A stretch of 11,343 nt of DNA from Planctomycetota bacterium (GCA_016209665.1 JACQVT010000723.1:1-11343); one strand, 5' to 3'; positions 1-7,232 are shown, counted from the first letter of the stretch. Notes: generated from the letters alone by a model not told the origin. Program-made: numbers and translations.

Positions 1-21
1 AGCGGCGGCAGAGGCACCGCC

Positions 22-39
22 ATTCAGCGGCCGCTGAAT
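22..39. repeat. 18-bp perfect palindrome
   Basis: ATTCAGCGG (22-30) is followed directly by its exact reverse complement CCGCTGAAT (31-39), with no spacer. The centre is GCGGCCGC. The symmetry stops at the flanking bases C21 and C40. A spacerless palindrome fits a dimeric regulator site better than an RNA hairpin, but nothing shows that a protein binds it. It could also be part of a longer repeat cut by the window edge. Confidence 0.6.
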
Positions 40-275
40 CGAGCGCGAGGTTCGCGGTCTGGGTTTAAGTCGTTGCGGCTACGCGGATTAGGGGGCATGC
101 CGACTCCCAGCGCGGTGTTTGCTCACAGCCGCAGAGGCAACGGGGCGCAAATTCAAGGGGGTTGGGATGCTTTCCGGCCCGGGCGGGTTAGAATTGGAAT
201 GACAGGGATGTTGGCGAGGGCGGCGGGTTGGAAACGGCGGGCTCAGCCTTGTTGTCGGTTTTTGCGGCTTCCCTG

Positions 276-303
276 TTGACAAAATGGGGTCGGTTGTGTA
301 AAT
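276..303 (+). promoter_or_regulatory. Candidate sigma70-type promoter for first secreted protein gene
   Basis: A perfect TTGACA lies at 276-281. AT-rich sequence at 297-303 (TGTAAAT) gives a -10-like hexamer: TGTAAA with a 15-bp spacer or GTAAAT with a 16-bp spacer. Spacing and -10 match are imperfect. A start site near 310 would give a 5' leader of about 50 bases before the ATG at 362. This is the only AT-rich patch upstream of the gene. Confidence 0.4.
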
Positions 304-347
304 GTGTTGGGTGCGGAACGGTTGCGGTTGGGACGGGTTTGCCCTTC

Positions 348-356
348 AGGAGGGGG
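348..356 (+). promoter_or_regulatory. Ribosome binding site deciding the start at 362
   Basis: AGGAGGGGG lies five bases before ATG 362. The open frame extends upstream to an ATG at 302, but that start has no Shine-Dalgarno sequence and would place about 20 polar residues ahead of the signal peptide. The site therefore argues for 362. Confidence 0.75.
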
Positions 357-361
357 AATCC

Positions 362-2122
362 ATGATGACGAATCTGGTCCGGGTGGCAGGCGTATTGGTG
401 CTGGGGGCTGCGGTGCCGGCGGCGATCGCGGAGCGTTGTATCGGCCCCAAGGACAACAGCGACATGGCCCTCAATGCCGGGGTGCCGCCGATCTCGGCGG
501 CGGACCTCACCTGGTGTGACGATTTCGACAGTTACTGCGAGGCCAACTGCGGGGATGAATGCAACCCTGCGTGGCCGCCGCACAGCGTCTGGCCGGGTTA
601 TCCGCCGGTGCCGGACAACTGGTGCGACCCCGCGGGCCTGGATCCGGGGGGCGGCGCGAACGATTCGTCGGAGTTCTATTATCGGCGGAGCTATCATTGG
701 CCGCGGCCGGGCGGCATCACCGGGGGAGCCTGGGCCAGCTCGGCGCCGGGCAAGTGGCCCTCACGATGGGAAGGGTGGGACGGCAATCCGGGTTGGATGA
801 CCGAGGCGTACTCGCTTCAGTACCAGGGCGGCGGCAACAGCAACCAGTACCACACGTTCAGCCTGGACGCCGCGGCGAACCAGAAGTTCCCGGGCTCAGA
901 CGGCCTCGTCGGCACGGACGATAATCCGCTTACCCTTCGGTACTGGGCAACGCCGGGCGGAAGGAATGTTGAGGATCCCAAAGGTTACGTCGAGTCGCCG
1001 CCGAACCTGCCGTTCTACGTCGAGCTTCGGCTGGACAACGATCAGGCTCCGACCAACTGGATCACCGCCGGCCAACTGACGAACCCAACCGTGCATGATG
1101 AGTGCGTCAACCAGCAGGTGACCTTCTTTCCGGTGGTCTGTCAGCAGCGGATCCCGCCAGCGGGCTGCCCGCCGCTGTCGACGCAGGTTCACGCGAGCCT
1201 GGCCTTCGGGTGGCTGGCCCAGTTGGACGCGAACCCCTGCAACGTGGACACGGGCCGCAAGCCGACTCAGTATCACGCGGCGGTGTTTGACGGCCTCAAA
1301 TGGCATCCCCTCCTGGCCAGCCAGTTTCCCGGGCAAGTCGACAAGTTCAACTGGGACTCGCTGCAGGCGTACTTCGAGATGAAGGTCAAGAGCACGACGA
1401 TGGAGATCAAGCTGATCGCCTACGCCCATCGTCCGACGAGCAGCGACCCGCTGGTGCTCGTGACCAGCACGGCGACAGTGCCGAGGGAGTACCTGGGCTC
1501 GTTCAACAAGATTTCGACCGGAGCCGCTCCCGGTTGCCAGCTCGATCCGAACACGGGTGGGTGCCTGACGGCCGGCGAGTACACGCCCTGGCGGTACATG
1601 ACGGGTAATTCGGGCCGAGGTTGGAGTACCGTGTACGTCGACCGGATCGCCCTGGTGGACGGACTGGGGAACGTGGGCGCCTGCTGCCTGCCGGACGGCG
1701 GCTGCACCACGACGAACCCCGCCGCCTGCGCGTCGGCCGGGGGGACATTCCTCGGCGGGGAGTGCGGCGACGGCTCGGTCTGCCAGGGGGCCTGCTGCCA
1801 GCCGGCGGGCGTGTGCACGCAGACGTTCGCGGACGCGTGCCCGGGCAATTTCCGCGGCATGGGTACGAGCTGCGCGACGCCGAGCATCTGCCCCTGCCCG
1901 ACGCCGTTCGCGGACCATGATATGGACGGCGACGTGGACATGAACGATTTCGCCGGCCTGCAGCGATGCCTGACCACCGGCGGCGGGAGCATCCTGCCGG
2001 GCTGCGAATGCTTCGACCAGAACGACAGCGGAGCGATCGACAACACGGACATCGAGAAGTTCGTGCTGTGCGGCACGGGTGAGAACGTGCCTTGGACGCC
2101 GACGGAGGACTGCCCGTCGTGA
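362..2122 (+). CDS. Secreted protein with Cys-rich GACC modules and C-terminal dockerin-like domain
   Basis: This 586-residue protein starts at ATG 362 behind a strong ribosome binding site. A signal peptide is visible (residues 1-23, hydrophobic core VAGVLVLGAAV, likely cleavage after AIA). The N-terminal part opens with a CDDFDSY motif reminiscent of ConA/LamG-like jelly-roll proteins, but I cannot assign this body firmly. Two Cys-rich modules begin with GACC at residues 439 and 476. A dockerin-like pair of EF-hand loops follows: D518-x-D520-x-D522-G-x-V-D526-x-x-D529, and D552-x-N554-x-S556-G-x-I-D560-x-x-D563. Both have the calcium ligand spacing 1-3-5-9-12. It is paralogous to the next gene, sharing CQQ, AVFD, FNKI and VYVD blocks. 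Extracellular or surface display is likely. In planctomycetes such dockerin-like ends are common on surface proteins and need not mean a cellulosome; no cohesin is visible here. No catalytic motif was recognised. Confidence 0.88.
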   Translation: MMTNLVRVAGVLVLGAAVPAAIAERCIGPKDNSDMALNAGVPPISAADLTWCDDFDSYCEANCGDECNPAWPPHSVWPGYPPVPDNWCDPAGLDPGGGANDSSEFYYRRSYHWPRPGGITGGAWASSAPGKWPSRWEGWDGNPGWMTEAYSLQYQGGGNSNQYHTFSLDAAANQKFPGSDGLVGTDDNPLTLRYWATPGGRNVEDPKGYVESPPNLPFYVELRLDNDQAPTNWITAGQLTNPTVHDECVNQQVTFFPVVCQQRIPPAGCPPLSTQVHASLAFGWLAQLDANPCNVDTGRKPTQYHAAVFDGLKWHPLLASQFPGQVDKFNWDSLQAYFEMKVKSTTMEIKLIAYAHRPTSSDPLVLVTSTATVPREYLGSFNKISTGAAPGCQLDPNTGGCLTAGEYTPWRYMTGNSGRGWSTVYVDRIALVDGLGNVGACCLPDGGCTTTNPAACASAGGTFLGGECGDGSVCQGACCQPAGVCTQTFADACPGNFRGMGTSCATPSICPCPTPFADHDMDGDVDMNDFAGLQRCLTTGGGSILPGCECFDQNDSGAIDNTDIEKFVLCGTGENVPWTPTEDCPS

Positions 2123-2223
2123 TGGGCGGGGGGTCCTGAGCGGAGATTGTGACCCATACTATTTGTCGTTCGCGCCTCCTCGACACCAGGAGTTGGAGAG
2201 GGGCATTGCCGCGTGACTATTCT

Positions 2224-2230
2224 GGGAGGG
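2224..2230 (+). promoter_or_regulatory. Ribosome binding site of second secreted protein gene
   Basis: GGGAGGG lies seven bases before ATG 2238 and fixes that start. The 115-bp gap from the preceding gene contains a TACTAT (2157-2162) that could be a -10 element, but I see no good -35, so co-transcription with the first gene is equally possible. Confidence 0.6.
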
Positions 2231-2237
2231 ATCAGCG

Positions 2238-4103
2238 ATGAAACAATGGAAAAAAGCAGCGGTAGTCGTAGCCGTTTTCGCCATGTGTGGGGCGGCGACG
2301 GCGGCGACCATCCGCGACGGCGGCGACCCGGACAAGGGTCGCGTCCTCTGGGCGGACCCCTTCGACTGGTACACGCAGTGGAACTACGACAACGCTTCGT
2401 TCTGGACCGGCGGGCCGACTCCGGCCGGCGCCGCCAACGCCGAGGGGGCGACGTTCGGAACCAAGGAGCCGACGCCCGCCTGTGCCGACAACTGCCTGCC
2501 GGCGTTCGGCCAGATCCAGACCGTGCCCAGCAAGCACGAGATGGCCCGGGCCCAATGGATCACGGGTCGGTTTATCGGGGATGACTGCGGCCCGATCACC
2601 AGTCCCGGCGGCGTCGCGGCCGCCACGGGAGCGTTTGACGTCCTTTACGGCGGGGGCAACGCCCGATGCGGCGCGGCCACCCCGATCTGCTACGGTCAAG
2701 GGCAGACGGCCACCACACTCATGATGCTGGCTCGGGCCAGCTACACCTGGGGAACGGGCGGATCGTACGACGCGATCACGCAGTTCACGAACGATCTGAC
2801 GCCGCGGATCCAGACCATCGCCGCCAACAAGGAGCTGGGCACGAAGAACGCGGTGAACGGCAGCGATGCCGACCCGCTGGTAGTGACGTTCGAGCTGCGG
2901 GCCGGGGCCGTCGGCAACAACCACGGCATCTTCGACATATCCTACGTGGAACTCAGCCTGGGGGACGAGACGGCCCCCATGGATTACATCTGGCGCGGCG
3001 ACCCCACGAAGACTTATCCCGATCCGGACGGCTGTCCGCAGGGACCCTATCCCGTACTTTGCCAGCAGGCCCGCGAGATCAACGAGGACGTGAGCGAGGA
3101 CGGCAGCGACCTGGTGTACTTGAACAACAACTGTCCGAACCTGGTGCCGGAGAGCACGAAGGTCTGGGCGAGCTTCGCCTTCGGATTCAACGCGCTGCTC
3201 GACAAGGATCCGTGCGGTGTCCTGGAGCAGGGGGTTGACGCTCACAAGCCGACGAAGAACCATTGGGCTGTCTTCGACGTCAGCAAGTGGCGCGAAATCC
3301 GCGCCGCCCGATATACCGGCCTGGATGAGGCTCAGCCCGGCTGGCCCAGGGACGAGCACATGAACGTCGGCGGCGGGCCGTGCGGGGATTTCGGCATCGC
3401 GGCGGGCATCAACGTGGTATACATGAAGATCATCACGGACTACGTGCTGATCTACGTGAAGAATACCGCCGTGACGCCCAACCAGCACTGGGGGGCGGCG
3501 ATCCCGCGTATCTACAAGGGGCCGTTCAACAAGATCCGCTGGGGCGGCGGCAAGGGCTGCGAACTCTGGCGCGACCCGGACGATCCCGACAAGTACGAGT
3601 GCAAGCCGGAGGGTACGCCGTTCCAGTGCCTGACCTACTCGCAAGCCTCACCCGCACCCGTCGGGTACCAACGAACCGAGATGGACACGATGGCGATGTA
3701 CATCGGCACGGAGGCCGGCTTCGACATGAACAACAACCTTGTCTACGTCGACACCATCAACGGTGCGTGCTGCAAGACGGACGGCACCTGTGAACCCCTG
3801 GACGAGGTGAGTTGCGCCAACGCCGGCGGGCGCTGGGACGGCGTGGGCACGGCCTGCGGCCAGTTGCGCTGCTGCCCGCAGCAGTATGGCGACACCGACA
3901 AGGACGACGACGTGGACATGGACGACTTTGCCCTGTTGCAGCAGTGCATGACGGTGGGCGGGGGTCCGATCAGCAGCACCCCGGGGTGCGAGTGTCTGGA
4001 CTCCGAGCCCGACGGGGACATCGACCTGGACGACGCCATCCACTTCGCCACCTGCGCCAGCGGGGCCGAGATTCAGGCCGATCCGGCGTGCAGGAATTGG
4101 TGA
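2238..4103 (+). CDS. Secreted dockerin-like protein, paralogue of the preceding gene
   Basis: This 621-residue protein has a clear signal peptide (MKQWKK followed by AAVVVAVFAMCGAATA, cleavage near residue 22). A large body of unassigned fold follows. One Cys-rich module starts with GACC at residue 509. Two EF-hand-like loops follow: D552-x-D554-x-D556-D-x-V-D560-x-x-D563, and D588-x-E590-x-D592-G-x-I-D596-x-x-D599. It shares ordered blocks with the upstream protein: YPVLCQQ versus FPVVCQQ, SFAFGF versus SLAFGW, HKPTKNHWAVFD versus RKPTQYHAAVFD, GPFNKI versus GSFNKI, and VYVD just before GACC. The pair is therefore an old tandem duplication. The first EF loop has Asp instead of the usual Gly at position 6, and the second has Glu at position 3; both are tolerable. 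Surface display is likely, enzymatic function unknown. Confidence 0.9.
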   Translation: MKQWKKAAVVVAVFAMCGAATAATIRDGGDPDKGRVLWADPFDWYTQWNYDNASFWTGGPTPAGAANAEGATFGTKEPTPACADNCLPAFGQIQTVPSKHEMARAQWITGRFIGDDCGPITSPGGVAAATGAFDVLYGGGNARCGAATPICYGQGQTATTLMMLARASYTWGTGGSYDAITQFTNDLTPRIQTIAANKELGTKNAVNGSDADPLVVTFELRAGAVGNNHGIFDISYVELSLGDETAPMDYIWRGDPTKTYPDPDGCPQGPYPVLCQQAREINEDVSEDGSDLVYLNNNCPNLVPESTKVWASFAFGFNALLDKDPCGVLEQGVDAHKPTKNHWAVFDVSKWREIRAARYTGLDEAQPGWPRDEHMNVGGGPCGDFGIAAGINVVYMKIITDYVLIYVKNTAVTPNQHWGAAIPRIYKGPFNKIRWGGGKGCELWRDPDDPDKYECKPEGTPFQCLTYSQASPAPVGYQRTEMDTMAMYIGTEAGFDMNNNLVYVDTINGACCKTDGTCEPLDEVSCANAGGRWDGVGTACGQLRCCPQQYGDTDKDDDVDMDDFALLQQCMTVGGGPISSTPGCECLDSEPDGDIDLDDAIHFATCASGAEIQADPACRNW

Positions 4104-4138
4104 CCGCACGACCCGCCTGCCCAACCGGGCGGCCGTCA

Positions 4139-4157
4139 CCTCCCCTATCACGGGAGG
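4139..4157 (+). terminator. Possible weak hairpin terminator
   Basis: CCTCCC (4139-4144) and GGGAGG (4152-4157) form a 6-bp stem with a 7-base loop, about 35 bases after the stop of the second secreted protein gene. A U-tract is absent, so intrinsic termination is doubtful. A second 6-bp hairpin follows at 4198-4215. Confidence 0.25.
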
Positions 4158-4197
4158 CAGGAAGGCAGTTGGTCCGCGGGCAAGCCGGGCACTGACC

Positions 4198-4215
4198 CGT
4201 GGCGGGCGGGCCACG
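4198..4215 (+). terminator. Second possible hairpin after the secreted protein pair
   Basis: CGTGGC (4198-4203) and GCCACG (4210-4215) can pair around a 6-base loop. As with the hairpin at 4139, there is no run of T after it. Together they may mark the end of the transcript before the regulator gene, but this is inference only. Confidence 0.22.
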
Positions 4216-4294
4216 TCAACGATTCGATCCCAGGGGAAGTCTCTCCGAGGCGGGAGGTTCCCGCGGGGCCGCTTGTTGTAACGGTTCTATTGCT

Positions 4295-4327
4295 TTGACA
4301 GTAGGTTCGCTTTTCTGTAGGTTATAG
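4295..4327 (+). promoter_or_regulatory. Candidate promoter of the GntR-type regulator, with a direct repeat
   Basis: A perfect TTGACA at 4295-4300 is followed after 17 bases by TAGGTT (4318-4323), a poor -10, or after 21 bases by TTATAG (4322-4327). With the 17-bp spacing, transcription would begin only about four to six bases before the ATG at 4334. The heptamer GTAGGTT occurs at 4301-4307 and again at 4317-4323, 16 bases apart, overlapping the promoter. This could be an autoregulatory operator, but two heptamers may be chance. Confidence 0.4.
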
Positions 4328-4333
4328 GGCGAT

Positions 4334-5026
4334 ATGGACACCCGCCCGCAACCTTTCGGGCTTCTTCGCGGCTTCTCCGACGATACGTCGAAGCGGGAGC
4401 AGGCGTACTACCAGCTTCGCCGGCTGCTGATCCTGCAGCAGATCCGCGAGGGGACGCGTCTGCGGGAGGCCGAGTGGAGCGAGCGGTTCAACGTGAACCG
4501 CTCGGCCCTTCGGGAAGCGCTGGCCCGGCTGGAGGCCGAGGGCCTGGTCGAGATGGGGCCCAAGACGGGCTATTTCGTGCCGCGGCTGGCGCCGGAGGAT
4601 ATCGCGGAGATTCAGGCGGTGCGGTTCATGCTGGAATCCGGGGCCATCGAGATCATCTGCGAGACCGGGCTGAACAGCGCCCGGAACCTGCGGCCGATGA
4701 AGCAGGCCTGCGACCAGTTGGCCCGGCTGGTTCAGGACGAGTATCTGCTGGGGGCGGTTGAGGCGGACTGGCGGTTCCACGAAGCGCTGGTCCTGGCCTC
4801 ACAGAACCAGCGGCTGGCGATCGCCTACCGCCACTCGCCGATGTTGATCATCCACCCGGACGTTCTGGCCGGCAAGGAATGGGAACAGACGATGCGGCGG
4901 ACGGTGGAGGAGCACCGGGCCCTGCTGGCCGCCGTGCTGGAGGGAGACGCCGTCAAGGCCAAGGAAACCCTCCGGCTGCACATTCGCGACCGCCGCCGAC
5001 CCAGCATGAAGAGCGCAGCCGTCTGA
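4334..5026 (+). CDS. GntR-family transcriptional regulator, FCD (FadR/VanR-like) subfamily
   Basis: This 230-residue protein has the length and architecture of FCD-type GntR regulators. A winged helix-turn-helix spans about residues 22-85, with the typical REAEWSERFNVNRSALREAL recognition region and the wing ending in GPKTGYFV. An all-helical FCD effector domain spans about 88-220. The family's metal ligands are visible: D145 and H149 in DWRFH, H194 in VEEHR, and H216 near the C-terminus. By family knowledge such regulators bind small carboxylates or sugar acids at this site, usually as dimers, often repressing a neighbouring catabolic operon. It sits between a secreted-protein pair and a sialidase-like gene that converges on it, so the glycan-related genes to the right are plausible targets (inference). 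There is only a weak AGGG (4326-4329) before the ATG. Confidence 0.93.
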   Translation: MDTRPQPFGLLRGFSDDTSKREQAYYQLRRLLILQQIREGTRLREAEWSERFNVNRSALREALARLEAEGLVEMGPKTGYFVPRLAPEDIAEIQAVRFMLESGAIEIICETGLNSARNLRPMKQACDQLARLVQDEYLLGAVEADWRFHEALVLASQNQRLAIAYRHSPMLIIHPDVLAGKEWEQTMRRTVEEHRALLAAVLEGDAVKAKETLRLHIRDRRRPSMKSAAV

Positions 5027-5107
5027 TCGCGGGCCCTACCCCCATCGCCGCAAGACCTGTCGCTGTCGTGATCTGCGAACTAACCGGGAAAGCGGAACGA
5101 GTCATGT

Positions 5108-5185
5108 ACCAGCACGAAGCGCAAGCGAGTGCTCGCGGGACCGCTCGAGCCGACAGATGCGCACTCGCTTGCGCTTCGTGCTGGT
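5108..5185. repeat. Snapback repeat: perfect 25-bp inverted repeat around a 28-bp loop
   Basis: Bases 5108-5132 (beginning ACCAGCACGAAGCG) are the exact reverse complement of 5161-5185 (ending CGCTTCGTGCTGGT). The unpaired centre (5133-5160) is 28 bases long. The element lies between two convergent genes, 82 bases after the regulator stop and about 40 bases before the sialidase stop on the other strand. It could end transcription or stabilise 3' ends for both. No transposase or clear target-site duplication is visible. It resembles the short 'ACGAAGCGCAAGCGAG' dispersed repeats I associate with planctomycete genomes (recollection, not checked). Confidence 0.85.
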
Positions 5186-5225
5186 TGAATCGCTCCGGAT
5201 CGAAGGATTGCTTCTGGGTTCGCGC

Positions 5226-7022
5226 TCACCCCTCACCCGCCAGGTTGTTGCCGATCACCTCCGACGTTCGCAGTGCCCGGTTGTAGATGCGTACCCGATG
5301 GAGCCCGACGCCGGCGGCACCGTCGATCCGCATGGGTGCGCCGGGATTGACGTCCACGAGGGCGGGGTTGAACAATCCCCACCCGTAGGGTCGTGTGTCG
5401 CCGCCGTCGCACAGCACGCCGTCCACCATGAACATGATGATCCGAGGCCCGGCGTCGACGATGCAGGCGACATGATGCAGGCGGCCGCGCGTGGTCGGGA
5501 GAGGATCGCTGTCCCAGAACGCGCCGGTCCTGCCGTCGCTGAACTCGATTCGCACCGCGCGGTTGGCGGCGGTTTTGAGCACAAAGCCCTTGCCGACGGC
5601 GCTGCGGGCGTCGAGCAATACCCGATCGACGGGCGGATCCTCGAACCGCAGCCAGGCCTCGATGGTCAGGCCCTGCCCCTCGCGCAGCTCGGGCAGTCGC
5701 GGGAGCGGGATCGAGCCGGCGGCCATCCGGTCGGAACCGGCGTCGACGAGGAGTCCTCGCCGGGTCACCTGTTTCACTTTGCCCTGATTCCACAGGCTGG
5801 TGAGCAGGGTCGGGGCGATCTCGTGCACGCGGGCGACGGTCTTTTGCGTCTCGGTGATCCAGTATCGGCCGTCCTGCTCGATGAGGTCGGGGTAGCTGAT
5901 GCGGGCGGCGGGGTCGGGGTCGTACAGGAGGATCTCCGGCTGCGACCAGTGGATGCGGCCCTGCTTCTCGATGCCGCCGGTGATCCAGGCGGGGTTGCGG
6001 CCTTCGTAGCTCTTCTGGCCGTTGTTGTGGAACCAGAACAGGTAGTTGCCGTTGGCGGTCTTCCAGAGCCGCGGGCAGGCACGGGGGTGCTTGATCCGCC
6101 GACCGCCGGGCGAATACTCGGCATAGGCGGGCAGCGTCCAACTACGGGCGCAATCGCGGCTGTAGGCGTGGCAGGGATGGCCCTCGACGGTACGGTACAT
6201 GGTGTACAGCGAACCGTCGCCGAGGGGCACGAGGTTCTGCTCCTCGCTGATGGGGCCGAGCACCGGCTGCACGCCGATGTCGCCCTCGGGCCGCATGTGC
6301 CAGGTGATCCGGGCGGGATCGGGCTCGGTGAGGATGTTGTCCGACACCAGGAACCAGCCCTCGCTCCAGTTGATGACGTAGCCGCCGATCTTGCTGAAGC
6401 CGAGGATCACGGTGTCCGCGGCGATGATGGGTTTGCCGATGCCCCAGAGCATTTCGATCCGGCCGCCGAAGCTGTTGTACCGGTCGATCTCGGTGGTGCG
6501 GACGGGCAGGCGATACCGCTGGGGAGACCAGGTGCGGCCGTTGTCGTCGGAAAACTTGTAGACGTACCAGCCGAGCATGTCGGCCCGGGCGCCGCCCAGC
6601 GTCTGCATGTGCACGGGCGTGTCACGGTCGCCGTTGTAGTCGTAGAAGACGTAGACCCGGCTGCTGGGCGTGACGAGGGGCATCACCCAGGAGGCCTCGG
6701 GGCCGTCGGCCGGCTCGATGTCGATCAGGGGCGACCAGGTCCTGCCCTTGTCGGCGCTGATGGTGGCCACGACGTGCTGGCCGGGCTGCCCCTCGACGCC
6801 TCGGCCGGTGGTGAGCGTGCACAGCCAGTTGCCGTCGCGCGTGATGACGACATAGGGCTGATCGCAGTAACCTTCGTCGGGGATCACGGTGCCGTGCCGG
6901 ATGTTCCGCGGATCGGGGGTCGGCTGCGGGGCGGGCGGCGCGGCGGCCAGGCTGCCCGGCAAGCACATCGCGAGACGGCAGACTCTCGTCGTCCACCTGC
7001 CCCACCGCCTGCGATACCTCAT
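5226..7022 (-). CDS. Secreted sialidase-like (BNR/Asp-box) protein with C-terminal LamG-like domain
   Basis: This 598-residue protein starts at ATG 7022. An Arg-rich N-region and a short hydrophobic stretch ending LPGSLAAA look like a signal peptide. The beta-propeller part (about 45-420) carries two good Asp-boxes, SADKGRTW (89-96) and SDDNGRTW (158-165), and a degenerate one, SRDCARSW (288-295). The block IPDEGYCDQPYVVITRDG is typical of sialidase-family proteins of planctomycetes and verrucomicrobia. A ConA/LamG-like domain occupies about 440-595 (GLTIEAWLRF, GRLHHVACIVD, VRIYNRALRTSEV). The family hydrolyses or binds terminal sialic acid or related sugars, but I cannot place the RIP arginine motif, so substrate and activity are open. 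The frame stays open upstream to 7241, but that part is translated repeat DNA. No strong Shine-Dalgarno sequence precedes 7022. The gene is convergent with the regulator and divergent from the next gene. Confidence 0.85.
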   Translation of the reverse strand: MRYRRRWGRWTTRVCRLAMCLPGSLAAAPPAPQPTPDPRNIRHGTVIPDEGYCDQPYVVITRDGNWLCTLTTGRGVEGQPGQHVVATISADKGRTWSPLIDIEPADGPEASWVMPLVTPSSRVYVFYDYNGDRDTPVHMQTLGGARADMLGWYVYKFSDDNGRTWSPQRYRLPVRTTEIDRYNSFGGRIEMLWGIGKPIIAADTVILGFSKIGGYVINWSEGWFLVSDNILTEPDPARITWHMRPEGDIGVQPVLGPISEEQNLVPLGDGSLYTMYRTVEGHPCHAYSRDCARSWTLPAYAEYSPGGRRIKHPRACPRLWKTANGNYLFWFHNNGQKSYEGRNPAWITGGIEKQGRIHWSQPEILLYDPDPAARISYPDLIEQDGRYWITETQKTVARVHEIAPTLLTSLWNQGKVKQVTRRGLLVDAGSDRMAAGSIPLPRLPELREGQGLTIEAWLRFEDPPVDRVLLDARSAVGKGFVLKTAANRAVRIEFSDGRTGAFWDSDPLPTTRGRLHHVACIVDAGPRIIMFMVDGVLCDGGDTRPYGWGLFNPALVDVNPGAPMRIDGAAGVGLHRVRIYNRALRTSEVIGNNLAGEG

Positions 7023-7071
7023 CACGGCCGAGCTGATCCGGGTGGATGGGTGTGGCTTGCGTACCGGCCAC

Positions 7072-7109
7072 GTGGCCCAGCCGCCCTCGGCTGGGTTTGC
7101 CGGAGGCAA
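7072..7109. repeat. Structured palindromic repeat, partial unit (copy 1)
   Basis: This 38-bp segment matches 7123-7160 at 36 of 38 positions. It contains a perfect hairpin, CCCAGCCG (7076-7083), loop CCCT, CGGCTGGG (7088-7095), then a second hairpin, TTGCC (7097-7101), loop GGA, GGCAA (7105-7109). The third hairpin present in the next copy is missing here. It lies in the divergent intergenic region, in the likely 5' leader of the sialidase-like gene on the minus strand. Confidence 0.8.
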
Positions 7110-7122
7110 TGGCGCCGGCGAT

Positions 7123-7189
7123 GTGGCCCAGCGGCCCTCGGCTGGGTTTGCCGAAGGCAAGGGTGCACAATCGAGGGCGACTGTGCCAC
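7123..7189. repeat. Structured palindromic repeat, three-hairpin unit (copy 2)
   Basis: This 67-bp unit folds into three successive hairpins. The first is CCCAGCGG (7127-7134), loop CCCT, CGGCTGGG (7139-7146), with one mismatch. The second is TTGCC (7148-7152), loop GAA, GGCAA (7156-7160). The third is GCACAATCG (7165-7173), loop AGGG, CGACTGTGC (7178-7186); its one mismatch becomes a G-U pair in minus-strand RNA. The ends GTGG (7123-7126) and CCAC (7186-7189) are complementary, which could close the three hairpins into one structure. The first 38 bases repeat copy 1. The unit lies upstream of both divergent genes. Confidence 0.75.
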
Positions 7190-7232
7190 TCTTGCTTGCT
7201 GGGCCCGCCCGGACGGCGCGATGAAGGCTCTG

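Larger units (their letters stand above)
1..361. other. Upstream non-coding region
   Basis: No convincing gene is seen here. Short open frames exist on both strands, but they overlap one another, lack ribosome binding sites and give low-complexity Arg/Pro/Gly-rich translations with no family resemblance, as expected of GC-rich non-coding DNA. The stretch contains an 18-bp perfect palindrome near its left end and, near its right end, a TTGACA-type promoter candidate facing the first gene. A gene ending left of the window cannot be excluded. Confidence 0.55.

Noticed and set aside
302..361. ATG 302 as the start of the first secreted protein
   Set aside because: It has no ribosome binding site and overlaps the promoter candidate. 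ATG 362 follows AGGAGGGGG and begins a normal signal peptide.
896..1918. 340-codon minus-strand open frame opposite the first dockerin-like gene
   Set aside because: Same reasoning: an Arg/Ala-rich shadow with no start signal.
2232..3644. 470-codon minus-strand open frame opposite the second dockerin-like gene
   Set aside because: The plus strand has a signal peptide, Cys-rich module and EF-hand loops. The minus frame is explained by third-position GC bias.
7072..7160. CRISPR array
   Set aside because: There are only two copies, each is itself two hairpins, and no cas gene is present.
7123..7189. tRNA or tRNA-like gene from the cloverleaf-like three-hairpin unit
   Set aside because: There is no TTC-arm consensus, anticodon-loop pattern or 7-bp acceptor stem, and the stems are long with 3-4 base loops.
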